Program-made: the position numbers and the translations under genes
Shown here: positions 1 to 6,068 of the stretch, one piece after another
Position numbering within the stretch: position 1 is the stretch's first letter
How the letters are laid out: each line of letters begins with the position of its first letter
The notes under the pieces: model-generated
Databases searched by the model: none
Told to the model about the DNA's origin: nothing
What the model saw: the letters and a program-made list of their open reading frames with translations, nothing else
Assembly (NCBI GenBank): GCA_900549675.1
Contig: URPG01000102.1
Location: 1 to 7,411, forward strand
Origin: an uncultured Oscillospiraceae bacterium
GTDB lineage: Bacteria > Bacillota > Clostridia > Oscillospirales > Acutalibacteraceae
DNA: 7,411 nt
Direction of reading: 5' to 3'

Positions 1-307
1 GTGTTTTATCTTCTTTTCTTTGTACACTGGCCCAAGCCGCAATTGAAACGAAAATTCCGGCTGTAATGGGATCTGTGAAATCAGCGTTGTTTTCTTTCGC
101 TAAAAATTCTCTTATTTTGTTTATTGTGAGTAGTTTTCCGAAAGGAACCAGGCGCATAATTTTATCATAAGTGCTAGGTGGGGCAAAATACATTTTAGTT
201 CCACCGTATTTTTTAATGCTAATTTCATCAGTGAGAATTTGTATTTTAGGCATATCCTTATTGTTACGGAGCATTGCGTTAAAATCTTTTTGATCTTCAT
301 TTGCCAT
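1..307 (-). CDS. MGMT-family (alkyltransferase-like) protein, 3' end outside window
   Basis: Reading the minus strand from the ATG at 307 gives 102 codons, open to the window edge, so only the N-terminal part is visible. A perfect AGGAGG lies at 317-322, nine bases before the ATG, which fixes the start. Residues about 48-70 contain PFGKLLTINKIREFLAKE, followed by DFTDPITAGIF (76-86) and IAAWAS. This looks like the DNA-binding half of the O6-alkylguanine-DNA alkyltransferase (MGMT/ATL) fold, where the V-P-x-G-x-v-x-T-x-x-x-I segment is the family hallmark. From memory, clostridial proteins annotated 'MGMT family protein' share this arrangement. The region that would hold or lack the catalytic Cys (PCHR) is at or beyond the window edge, so repair activity cannot be judged; it may be an ATL-like protein without the Cys. 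The gene lies 107 bases downstream of the GrpB gene on the same strand and probably has its own promoter. Confidence 0.65.
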   Translation of the reverse strand, partial: MANEDQKDFNAMLRNNKDMPKIQILTDEISIKKYGGTKMYFAPPSTYDKIMRLVPFGKLLTINKIREFLAKENNADFTDPITAGIFVSIAAWASVQRKEDKT

Positions 308-330
308 AGTTAAGAACCTCCTGTATGAAA

Positions 331-359
331 AGGATATCTCGTTATTTCAAGAAATGCAA
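331..359 (-). promoter_or_regulatory. Candidate promoter for the MGMT-family gene
   Basis: On the minus strand TTGCAT (354-359) and TATCCT (331-336) are separated by exactly 17 bases. Both hexamers match the sigma-A consensus at 4 of 6 positions. The predicted start of transcription, near 324, would leave a very short leader just ahead of the AGGAGG. That tightness is why confidence is modest. Confidence 0.35.
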
Positions 360-370
360 TGAGAAGATAA

Positions 371-388
371 AAAATTTCTTCAAATTTT
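371..388 (-). terminator. Weak candidate terminator after the GrpB gene
   Basis: Seven complementary A/T pairs (371-377 with 382-388) flank a four-base loop, and the minus-strand transcript ends the hairpin in a short run of U. The stem has no G:C pair, so it would be a weak terminator at best. It lies between the GrpB stop and the candidate MGMT promoter, where a terminator would be expected. Confidence 0.25.
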
Positions 389-411
389 AAAACTTATATT
401 TAAAACTTATA
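386..411. repeat. Perfect 13-bp tandem duplication
   Basis: TTTAAAACTTATA occurs twice with no gap, at 386-398 and 399-411, just beyond the 3' end of the GrpB gene. It lies in non-coding AT-rich DNA, partly inside the weak terminator candidate. It is probably a replication-slippage product. Confidence 0.8.
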
Positions 412-414
412 GTA

Positions 415-930
415 TTAATAAAATAACCGATAAATAGTTTGAATAAAATTTTCTTTTCCTTTGGTATAAGAGATTCGGTCATGGGGATATTCCAATGCTA
501 ATTTTTCTTTTAAAACAGCGTATTCTTTTGCGGTATCGGGATGAGAATTTAAATAATCACGGAATTTGACTAAATTAAAAAACTCATTGTCACTGCTGTC
601 ATAACAGTGGATATGCTGTAAAGAAATTTCGTTTTCTCCGCGTAAAACAAACAGGTGATAAGAACTGCGGCCTTCACGCGCGCCGCAATAATCATATCCT
701 TCATTTTTCAGTTTTTCAATGTCCATATTGTGGATGGATTGTAAGCGAACCGCAATATCTAAAATTGGTTTGGCGGGAATGAGCGGAACAGCGGTACTGC
801 CAACATGCTGTATATCGAGCAGATTTGACCTCCAAATTCTTTGGATTTGTTCCTTTGTTTCTTGGTATTCTTTATCCCAGTTGGGATTATACGAGCATAA
901 CCTAACCTTATGCCGTTCTACACCTTCCAT
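415..930 (-). CDS. GrpB family protein (UPF0157)
   Basis: The protein has 171 residues, the usual size for the GrpB/UPF0157 family, which belongs to the nucleotidyltransferase superfamily. Its biochemical role is not established; some homologues are fused to dephospho-CoA kinase. Family hallmarks are visible in order: V-x-L with YNPNW near residues 9-18, IQHVGSTAVP (40-49, the GS signature), IPAKPILDI (51-59, with the conserved Asp), then HIHCY and KFRDYLNSHP in the C-terminal half. A longer frame begins with an ATG at 942. I chose the ATG at 930 because GAGG (937-940) lies six bases ahead of it, and that GAGG overlaps the codons just after the upstream ATG. The gene follows the lipoprotein gene by 32 bases on the same strand and should be co-transcribed with it. 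It is likely cytosolic, with no signal peptide or membrane segment. Confidence 0.88.
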   Translation of the reverse strand: MEGVERHKVRLCSYNPNWDKEYQETKEQIQRIWRSNLLDIQHVGSTAVPLIPAKPILDIAVRLQSIHNMDIEKLKNEGYDYCGAREGRSSYHLFVLRGENEISLQHIHCYDSSDNEFFNLVKFRDYLNSHPDTAKEYAVLKEKLALEYPHDRISYTKGKENFIQTIYRLFY

Positions 931-936
931 AAAGAA

Positions 937-940
937 CCTC
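937..940 (-). promoter_or_regulatory. Ribosome binding site deciding the GrpB start
   Basis: GAGG on the minus strand is six bases from the ATG at 930. It overlaps the first codons of the longer frame beginning at 942, which has no comparable site upstream. Confidence 0.6.
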
Positions 941-946
941 ATTTCA

Positions 947-969
947 TCAATAATATGAATTATTATTGA
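947..969 (-). other. Intercistronic hairpin overlapping the lipoprotein stop codon
   Basis: Positions 947-955 and 961-969 are perfectly complementary over nine base pairs with a five-base loop. The structure contains the lipoprotein stop codon (963-965) and ends a few bases before the GrpB ribosome binding site. No U-run follows it on the minus strand, so it is not a standard terminator. It could modulate mRNA stability or the relative expression of the two genes. The stem is almost all A:U. Confidence 0.4.
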
Positions 970-1481
970 AATTGAATTTCAATTTCGACTACAGCATGGA
1001 GTTTTTCATAATTAACTTTTTGTTGCAGCGAATCAGTTTCTATTAAATCTTCTATGTTTACCTTTTTAAATTTCAGTGAATCGCCTTGAATTGAATTAAA
1101 AGTAAATTTTTGCAGATTTGAAGACGGACCTTCTATTTGTTCTTTTACAGGTAATGCTATGGTATCACCGATAATTTGCTCTTCGTTTGGGGATTGACTG
1201 GGTATCCAGCGATAAATCGGTAAGCCCTCTGCTAACAAGATTTCGATGGGTTTACCTTTTTGAATGTCAAATAAAAGGGATTGCAACCCTTTAAAAGTGT
1301 TATCTTTTAAGTTATTATCGAAGTAATCGATGTTCCCATTCACTTGTATGGCACTTGCTTTGGGAAGTCCGGTTTCTTCAAGCGGAAATGAATTTTGAGT
1401 GCTTGAACAGCTTGAAAAAATAACAATAATGAGCAATATTAAGCTGAATTTAATCTTGGAAATTTTATGTAATCGAATCAT
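963..1481 (-). CDS. Small lipoprotein of unknown function
   Basis: This 172-residue protein starts MIRLHKISKIK, a basic n-region, followed by a hydrophobic stretch and a lipobox-like FSSC at about residues 22-25. It is therefore predicted to be exported, lipidated on that Cys and anchored on the outer face of the membrane. After a short linker, an extracellular domain of about 140 residues contains IQVNGNIDYFDN, then GLQSLLFDIQKGKPIEI and EGLPIYRW. The rest is rich in Lys, Glu and Asp with no second membrane segment. I do not recognise the family; the 'x-GKP-x-I-x-I ... EG-x-PI' pattern is faintly like DUF4362, but only as a guess. A TTG at 1496 would extend the frame by five residues. The ATG at 1481 is preferred because it places the basic residues at the usual distance from the hydrophobic core. 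Its ribosome binding site (GGATAGAG region) is weak. It is the first gene of a two-gene unit with the GrpB gene. Confidence 0.75.
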   Translation of the reverse strand: MIRLHKISKIKFSLILLIIVIFSSCSSTQNSFPLEETGLPKASAIQVNGNIDYFDNNLKDNTFKGLQSLLFDIQKGKPIEILLAEGLPIYRWIPSQSPNEEQIIGDTIALPVKEQIEGPSSNLQKFTFNSIQGDSLKFKKVNIEDLIETDSLQQKVNYEKLHAVVEIEIQFQ

Positions 1482-1541
1482 ATTTTCTCTATCCAATGAT
1501 CAATATTTGTAAAATTATTTTTGGTTGAAAATTCTATTTTG

Positions 1542-1570
1542 ATTATAAATCACAAAAGCGATGCCGTCAA
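1542..1570 (-). promoter_or_regulatory. Promoter of the lipoprotein-GrpB unit
   Basis: On the minus strand TTGACG (1565-1570) and a perfect TATAAT (1542-1547) are separated by 17 bases, close to the sigma-A consensus. Transcription should begin near 1535, leaving a leader of about 54 bases before the ATG at 1481. A small palindrome with 5-bp arms and a 3-bp centre (1540-1552) covers the -10 box and could be an operator. Confidence 0.7.
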
Positions 1571-1757
1571 TGTCAAACAAAAAATCTATGAAAGCTTACC
1601 GGATAGAATCTTCAGCTGCTAACAAATTATTTCTAAAGTATGTTTAAGGGTTAAAAATTAAAATTGATGAATTTTTGTCCAGTTTTATTGGGCGATTGTC
1701 ATAGAATACTTAAATTTTTAATTCTGTTTATTTCTCTTTAAAAAAATGTATATTTCG
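1571..1757. other. Divergent intergenic region, no gene seen
   Basis: This AT-rich stretch lies between the two divergent promoters. It has no frame with a ribosome binding site and no family resemblance on either strand. It contains scattered complementary AT-rich words, for example TTAAAAATT near 1650 and AATTTTTAA near 1713. An A/T-rich block (about 1738-1755) directly upstream of the plus-strand -35 box resembles an UP element. Confidence 0.6.
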
Positions 1758-1786
1758 TTGCATTTCAAGCCTAAATCAGATATAGT
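1758..1786 (+). promoter_or_regulatory. Promoter of the GH125-GH20 operon
   Basis: TTGCAT (1758-1763) and TATAGT (1781-1786) are separated by 17 bases and match consensus at 4/6 and 5/6 positions. A/T tracts immediately upstream could act as an UP element. Transcription should start near 1793. I searched the area by eye for a CcpA cre site and found none that fits. Confidence 0.65.
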
Positions 1787-1792
1787 AAATAA

Positions 1793-1982
1793 ATAGATGA
1801 GGAAATCAGTTGATTTGAAAAAAAGAATTCTTTTATTTGGATTTTGGCTTACTTTAGAAAGCTTGCTTATGGGAGGAAAGAGTAAAAGAATTCAGCTTTT
1901 TAGACAAGTGGATTCCTATTGAAAAAATCTGCAATTGAAATAGCGAAGATGGCTGTTACAAATTGTCTGGGAGGAAATTAAA
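1793..1982 (+). promoter_or_regulatory. Long 5' leader of the glycosidase operon with palindromic repeats
   Basis: About 190 bases separate the predicted transcription start from the GH125 start codon. The leader holds a perfect 14-bp palindrome, AAAAGAATTCTTTT (1821-1834). Ten bases of it, AAAAGAATTC, recur at 1884-1893, 63 bases downstream. The purine-rich word GGGAGGAAA also occurs twice: at 1871-1879, with no start codon at a usable distance, and at 1969-1977, as the real ribosome binding site. AGACAA (1902-1907) is complementary to TTGTCT (1963-1968), which abuts that site. No known riboswitch class is recognisable to me. The features suggest regulation, but this is inference. Confidence 0.4.
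1969..1974 (+). promoter_or_regulatory. Ribosome binding site for a TTG start (GH125 gene)
   Basis: GGGAGG sits eight bases before the TTG at 1983. No ATG lies at a suitable distance, so the TTG start is well supported. Confidence 0.8.
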
Positions 1983-3272
1983 TTGAAATTTGCAAAATTT
2001 TTAGAGGAAACCAGCGGATATACCGCCAATAAACTACGTAAAAACGGAAAAGATTCTTTAGCGGACTTATATGAAAAATGTTATGAAAGTACCTTAAAAA
2101 CGACTGTGAAAATAATGGAAGACGGAACAACTTTTTTGGTGACAGGGGATATTCCCGCCATGTGGCTGAGAGATTCTTCTGCACAGGTTTGTCATTATCT
2201 CCCGTGGGCAGACCGTTACCCTGAAACATCCGATTTGATTCAGGGATTGATTCAGCGCCAGTTCCGCTATATTGACCTTGACCCCTATGCCAACGCGTTT
2301 AATCCCGAGCCAAACGGCGCCTGCTATACCAAAGATAAAATGGAAATTGAAGAATCCCCTTGGATTTGGGAAAGAAAATATGAAATTGATTCTCTTTGCT
2401 ATCCGATCCATTTGGCTTATCAGTTCTGGAAAACAACCGGGCGCACCGACTGGGCAGATTCTTACTTCCGCAGTGCCGCAGATAAAATTTTAGCCTTGTG
2501 GACAAGAGAACAAAACCATGAAGAAAATTCTCCTTATCGCTTTACAAGAGAAAACTGCCCGCCGACCGATACACTTCACAGAGAGGGAAAAGGGGCTCCT
2601 GTTGTTCCCACCGGTATGACATGGAGTGGGTTCCGTCCCAGTGATGATGCCTGTGTCTATGGCTATTTAATTCCGTCCAACCTGTTTGCGGCGGCGGTTC
2701 TCAAAAAATTGGCAGAGATAGCCGAGCAAGTGATTAATGATTCCACCATGGCGGAAAAAGCCCGCAAGCTTTCAGCAGAAATCAGCGACGGCGTAAAGCA
2801 ATATGGCATTGTAGAGCGTGAAGGCTTTGGCAAAATTTATGCTTATGAAACTGACGGACAGGGCAATTATGTCTTTATGGATGATGCCAATGTTCCCAGT
2901 TTGCTCTCTTTGCCCTATTTAGGCTGCTGTGATGTTGAGGATGAAATTTATCAAAATACTAGACGTTTTATCTTAAGTAAAAACAATCCTTATTATTATG
3001 AAGGGAAAGTGCTGAAAGGCATTGGCAGCCCGCACACACCCGAAAACTATGTTTGGCATATTTCCTTAAGTATGCAGGGGCTGACTGCGAATAATCGGGA
3101 AGAAATGGAAGCGATTTTATCTATGATTGAAAATAGTCATGCCGGTACACTGCAAATGCATGAGGGTGTCAATGTAGACAATCCGGAAGAATTTACCCGT
3201 CCGTGGTTTGCTTGGGCAAATTCAATTTTCAGCGAATTTGTGGCTTATTACACCAATCAATATTTAAAATAA
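1983..3272 (+). CDS. Glycoside hydrolase family 125 exo-alpha-mannosidase
   Basis: The 429-residue protein is a full-length GH125 enzyme (formerly DUF1237). Characterised members from Clostridium perfringens and Streptococcus pneumoniae are metal-independent, inverting exo-alpha-1,6-mannosidases acting on N-glycan mannose. Visible signatures are TGDIPAMWLRDSSAQ (54-68), the YANAFNPEPNG segment (102-112), WERKYEIDSL (129-138), TGMTWSGFRPSDDACVYGY (210-228) and MHEGVNVDNPEEFTRPWFAW (392-411). From memory the C. perfringens enzyme uses Asp220 as acid and Glu393 as base. Here D221 and E394 fall in the matching motifs, so the enzyme should be active. There is no signal peptide or membrane segment, so it acts in the cytoplasm on imported oligosaccharide. 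The start is TTG with a strong upstream site. The GH20 gene follows after 21 bases, indicating an operon that trims mannose and N-acetylhexosamine residues. Linkage preference cannot be read from sequence alone. Confidence 0.95.
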   Translation: MKFAKFLEETSGYTANKLRKNGKDSLADLYEKCYESTLKTTVKIMEDGTTFLVTGDIPAMWLRDSSAQVCHYLPWADRYPETSDLIQGLIQRQFRYIDLDPYANAFNPEPNGACYTKDKMEIEESPWIWERKYEIDSLCYPIHLAYQFWKTTGRTDWADSYFRSAADKILALWTREQNHEENSPYRFTRENCPPTDTLHREGKGAPVVPTGMTWSGFRPSDDACVYGYLIPSNLFAAAVLKKLAEIAEQVINDSTMAEKARKLSAEISDGVKQYGIVEREGFGKIYAYETDGQGNYVFMDDANVPSLLSLPYLGCCDVEDEIYQNTRRFILSKNNPYYYEGKVLKGIGSPHTPENYVWHISLSMQGLTANNREEMEAILSMIENSHAGTLQMHEGVNVDNPEEFTRPWFAWANSIFSEFVAYYTNQYLK

Positions 3273-3293
3273 AATGTTGGGGAGATAGGAATT

Positions 3294-5159
3294 ATGTCAG
3301 GATATTATCTTTTGCCAAAGCCGAAAGAATGTAAGTGGGGCACCGGAACATATCTGTTACAGGAAACGGTAGAGATTGTACTTTCTTCTGCTTGTGCTTT
3401 AGAGGTGAATGAATTTGCCAGACTTCTAAAAGAAGAATTGCGGGAAAGTTTGGGCGTATCGGTGTCAATTGCCCGTTCTCTGACAGAGCGGGGAGATATT
3501 TGGATTGAGCAAAGTTCAGAGATGGACGCAGGCGAATATGAATTATCGATTACCCAAGAAGGTGTGATTCTCACCGCTTTACAGCCGAATGATCTTTTAC
3601 ATGCCGTACAGACTTTGCGTCAAATTATTCGTCAGAGCGGCACAGAGCTGCCTTTTGTTGAAATAAAAGATAAACCTGATTTTAAGGTTCGCGGATTTTA
3701 CCATGACGTAACCAGAGGAAAAATCCCTACCATGGAAACGTTGTATGGACTGATTGACAGGATGTCTTTTTATAAACTCAACCAACTGCAGCTTTATGTA
3801 GAGCATACCTTTGCCTATGTTGGCCATGAAGAAATCTGGTCAGGCGCAGAACCGCTGACAGCAGAAGATATTTTAAATTTAGATGAGTATTGTTTAAAAA
3901 GAGGAATTGAATTGGTGCCTTCTTTTTCTGTTTTCGGTCATCTCTATCACCATATGCGTTCCGACAGTTTTAAACATCTTTGCGAATTGGGAGAAGATCA
4001 AACTCCGTTCGCTTGGTACAACAGGATGCAGCATCATACCGTAGATGTCAGCAATACGGAGAGTTTTATCTTGGCAGCCGATATGTTAGACCAAGTTCTG
4101 CCCTTGTTTTCTTCCAACAAATTCAATATCTGCGGGGATGAAACATTTGATTTGGGCAGAGGAAAATCTCGTGAGTTGGCCGAGAAAATAGGGAAAGGAA
4201 AATTGTATGCCGATTATCTCAGCAAGCTGATTGAACACGTTGAAAATCGTGGTAAGCGGGCCATGTTCTGGGGCGATATTATTTTAAAATATCCTGAATA
4301 TCTGGAGCATTTACCGAAAAATGCAATTTGTTTAAATTGGGAATACGGTATGAATATTCCTGTGCAAAACGTAGAAAAAATTGAGCAAAGCGGCTTGACA
4401 CAATATGTTTGCCCCGGTGTCGGCGGTTGGAATCGTATTATTAATAGCTTTGCCTCTTCTTTTGTCAATATCAGAGGTATGGCCAAAGCGGGATATGACC
4501 ACCATGCCGAAGGAGTGCTCAATACTGATTGGGGTGACTTTGGGCACATCAATCTGCTTGGCGGTTCTATGCCCGGTATGATTTTTGGCGGAGCGGTGTC
4601 ATGGAATCAAGAGATAACAGATGATGAATGTATGAAGGCGATTTCTGTTTTAGAATATGGTGATACCGGTGAAGAAATCATGGATTTGCTCTACCGCTTA
4701 GGTAAACAGGAAATTTGCAATTGGCGTATCATTGCGCTTTGGTATGATGTGAATAAAAACAATCTTTTGAAGGATGAATATGAAGAAGAAAAAAAGGTGC
4801 TGGAAGAAATTACTTCCGAACAATGGCAAACCGCTGCTGCCCATGCCAAAATCATTCAGAGAGAACTCACTGCACTCATGCCTAGAGTGCGATCCGACAG
4901 AAAGCAAGATGTGCAGGAATTTATTTTAGCGGCAAAAGGAATTTCACTTTTTAATGAGATAACAGAAGGATTAATAACGGGTGATTTTTCGGTGAATCCC
5001 TCTGATTTAGCACAAAAATTGGAACTTTGGTATGATTCTTATACCAAGTCATGGCGTTTGAGAAATAAAGAAAGCGAGCTTGCCAGGATAGGAGAAGTTT
5101 TGCATTTTTGGTCTTCTCATTTGCGTAATGAATACGACTCAGACTTGCGTACGGTATAA
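3294..5159 (+). CDS. Glycoside hydrolase family 20 beta-N-acetylhexosaminidase (GH20C-like)
   Basis: This 621-residue protein is a cytosolic GH20 enzyme, expected to release terminal beta-linked GlcNAc or GalNAc by substrate-assisted catalysis. Residues about 1-125 form the small alpha/beta N-terminal domain (GH20b type, ending near LLHAVQTLRQII). The barrel follows from RGFYHDVTRGKIPTMETL (133-150), with LNQLQLYVEHTF and FGHLYHH. The catalytic pair is D282-E283 in NICGDETFDLG: the Asp orients the substrate acetamido group and the Glu is the acid/base. Trp326 (MFWGD), Trp349 (LNWEYG), Trp413 (NTDWGDFGH) and Trp437 are likely sugar-binding aromatics. About 180 helical C-terminal residues complete it. 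Length and architecture match the intracellular pneumococcal GH20C type, which also neighbours GH125. A GGGGAG site (3279-3284) lies nine bases before the ATG. There is no signal peptide. It is the last gene of the operon. Confidence 0.92.
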   Translation: MSGYYLLPKPKECKWGTGTYLLQETVEIVLSSACALEVNEFARLLKEELRESLGVSVSIARSLTERGDIWIEQSSEMDAGEYELSITQEGVILTALQPNDLLHAVQTLRQIIRQSGTELPFVEIKDKPDFKVRGFYHDVTRGKIPTMETLYGLIDRMSFYKLNQLQLYVEHTFAYVGHEEIWSGAEPLTAEDILNLDEYCLKRGIELVPSFSVFGHLYHHMRSDSFKHLCELGEDQTPFAWYNRMQHHTVDVSNTESFILAADMLDQVLPLFSSNKFNICGDETFDLGRGKSRELAEKIGKGKLYADYLSKLIEHVENRGKRAMFWGDIILKYPEYLEHLPKNAICLNWEYGMNIPVQNVEKIEQSGLTQYVCPGVGGWNRIINSFASSFVNIRGMAKAGYDHHAEGVLNTDWGDFGHINLLGGSMPGMIFGGAVSWNQEITDDECMKAISVLEYGDTGEEIMDLLYRLGKQEICNWRIIALWYDVNKNNLLKDEYEEEKKVLEEITSEQWQTAAAHAKIIQRELTALMPRVRSDRKQDVQEFILAAKGISLFNEITEGLITGDFSVNPSDLAQKLELWYDSYTKSWRLRNKESELARIGEVLHFWSSHLRNEYDSDLRTV

Positions 5160-5188
5160 AAATGACAAGAGAATTTTTAATGCAAGGC

Positions 5189-5223
5189 AAAGGAACTGCT
5201 GAAATCATACAGTTCCTTTTTTT
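5189..5223 (+). terminator. Rho-independent terminator of the glycosidase operon
   Basis: AAAGGAACTG (5189-5198) pairs perfectly with CAGTTCCTTT (5210-5219) around an 11-base loop, and the stem runs into seven consecutive T (5217-5223). It lies 29 bases after the GH20 stop codon. Confidence 0.9.
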
Positions 5224-5236
5224 GTTTGAAGCAATT

Positions 5237-5779
5237 ATGCTTGAGGAAGAAAAAAGTAAAGAAAGAATAGCATAGATTGAACACCAAGCAGACCTGTTGA
5301 TGAAAGAAGTTAAAACTATCACTCTGACCTCCGTCAATGAGAATGGTTATCCGCGAACCTGCGCTATGACAAAGGCCGGCGATAACGGCTTTTGAGAAGT
5401 GTATTTTATTACCTCCAAACGGTCCCAATTTCATGGAAAAGCAACGCACTTTGAAAAAAATTCAAGAGCCTCCGTGTGTTATTTTAAAGGCGCAGATAGC
5501 GTCACTTTGGTTGGTGAGGTCGAGTTTGTCAAGGGCCAAGTGCTGAAAGAAAAGCTATGGTCGGAATCTGACCGGCGGTTCTTTAGTAAAGGAATCGCAG
5601 AGTCTAAATTCAGGTTGCTGAAATTTATTACATTAGAGGCAACCTCTTGGATTGAGGGCAAATTCAGAATCTGCAAGTATAAAAAGCAGTCTTTTGTCGA
5701 TATATCAAGAAATGGATACCCTCTTTTTTTTGATATGGAAAAGTTTTTACGAATGAAGAGAAAACCTGACAAGACGTAA
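5237..5779 (+). pseudogene. Pyridoxamine 5'-phosphate oxidase-like protein, two in-frame stops
   Basis: One continuous frame from an ATG at 5237 to TAA at 5777-5779 would encode about 180 residues. It is broken by TAG at 5273-5275 and TGA at 5393-5395. Read through, it shows VKTITLTSVNENGYPRTCAM, then EVYFITSKRSQFHGKATHFE, SRASVCYFKGADSVTLVGE, and later LKFITLEATSWIEGKF. This is the typical order of the FMN-binding split-barrel (PNPOx-like, general stress protein 26) family, with coding-like sequence on both sides of each stop. Such proteins bind flavin or related cofactors; the substrate is usually unknown. No ribosome binding site precedes 5237 or the GTG at 5399. The upstream terminator ends 13 bases before the start, leaving no room for a promoter. 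All this points to an inactivated gene. The part after the second stop (5399-5779) is 126 codons and might be called as a gene by itself, but it lacks the N-terminal strands. Confidence 0.8.
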
Positions 5780-6068
5780 CAAGACAGTTTTGCCTAACTA
5801 AGAACTCACCCATTGTACAAAAATGATCCGATGTGGGGGAAAGTTCAGAATTTTCTACTGCCGCAAAACAGATAATAGTTGGATACGTTTTATGATACTT
5901 TAAGTGTGAAAAGAACATTTTGCTTCCAGCGGATATTTTATCGTCTTGCAGAATGTTATCAGCGAGGGGAAAACTCTTGTGTCAGATTCTGTAAGCCATA
6001 AAAGCAGCCAGCAAAACGAATCTAAAAAGGCCATCAGCTAGAAGTGTTATATAATTTGCATTCTTCTA
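5780..6068. other. Gene-free region upstream of the MerR gene
   Basis: No recognisable gene, RNA or repeat family is visible in these roughly 290 bases. A plus-strand frame without a start codon stays open from 5910 to a TAG at 6039-6041, giving 43 codons with a polar tail. It has no ribosome binding site and I do not recognise it; it may be chance or a remnant. The T-rich segment 6045-6070 leads into the MerR promoter. Confidence 0.5.

Noticed and set aside
719..958. Plus-strand 79-codon frame opposite the GrpB gene
   Set aside because: It is antisense to a gene with clear family motifs and has no ribosome binding site or recognisable product.
1640..1725. AT-rich inverted words in the divergent intergenic region as a structured RNA
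   Set aside because: The complementary words are short, pure A/T and not nested in an order that forms a single stable stem.
1797..1922. 41-codon frame in the glycosidase leader starting at ATG 1797
   Set aside because: It has no ribosome binding site, and its ATG lies about four bases from the predicted transcription start. The sequence resembles no leader peptide I know.
4951..5337. Minus-strand 128-codon frame across the GH20 end, terminator and pseudogene start
   Set aside because: It runs antisense through a strong coding gene and a terminator, with no recognisable domain.
5399..5779. Separate intact gene starting at GTG 5399
   Set aside because: It begins in the middle of a PNPOx-like domain, lacks a ribosome binding site, and continues in frame from upstream family sequence, so it is part of the pseudogene.
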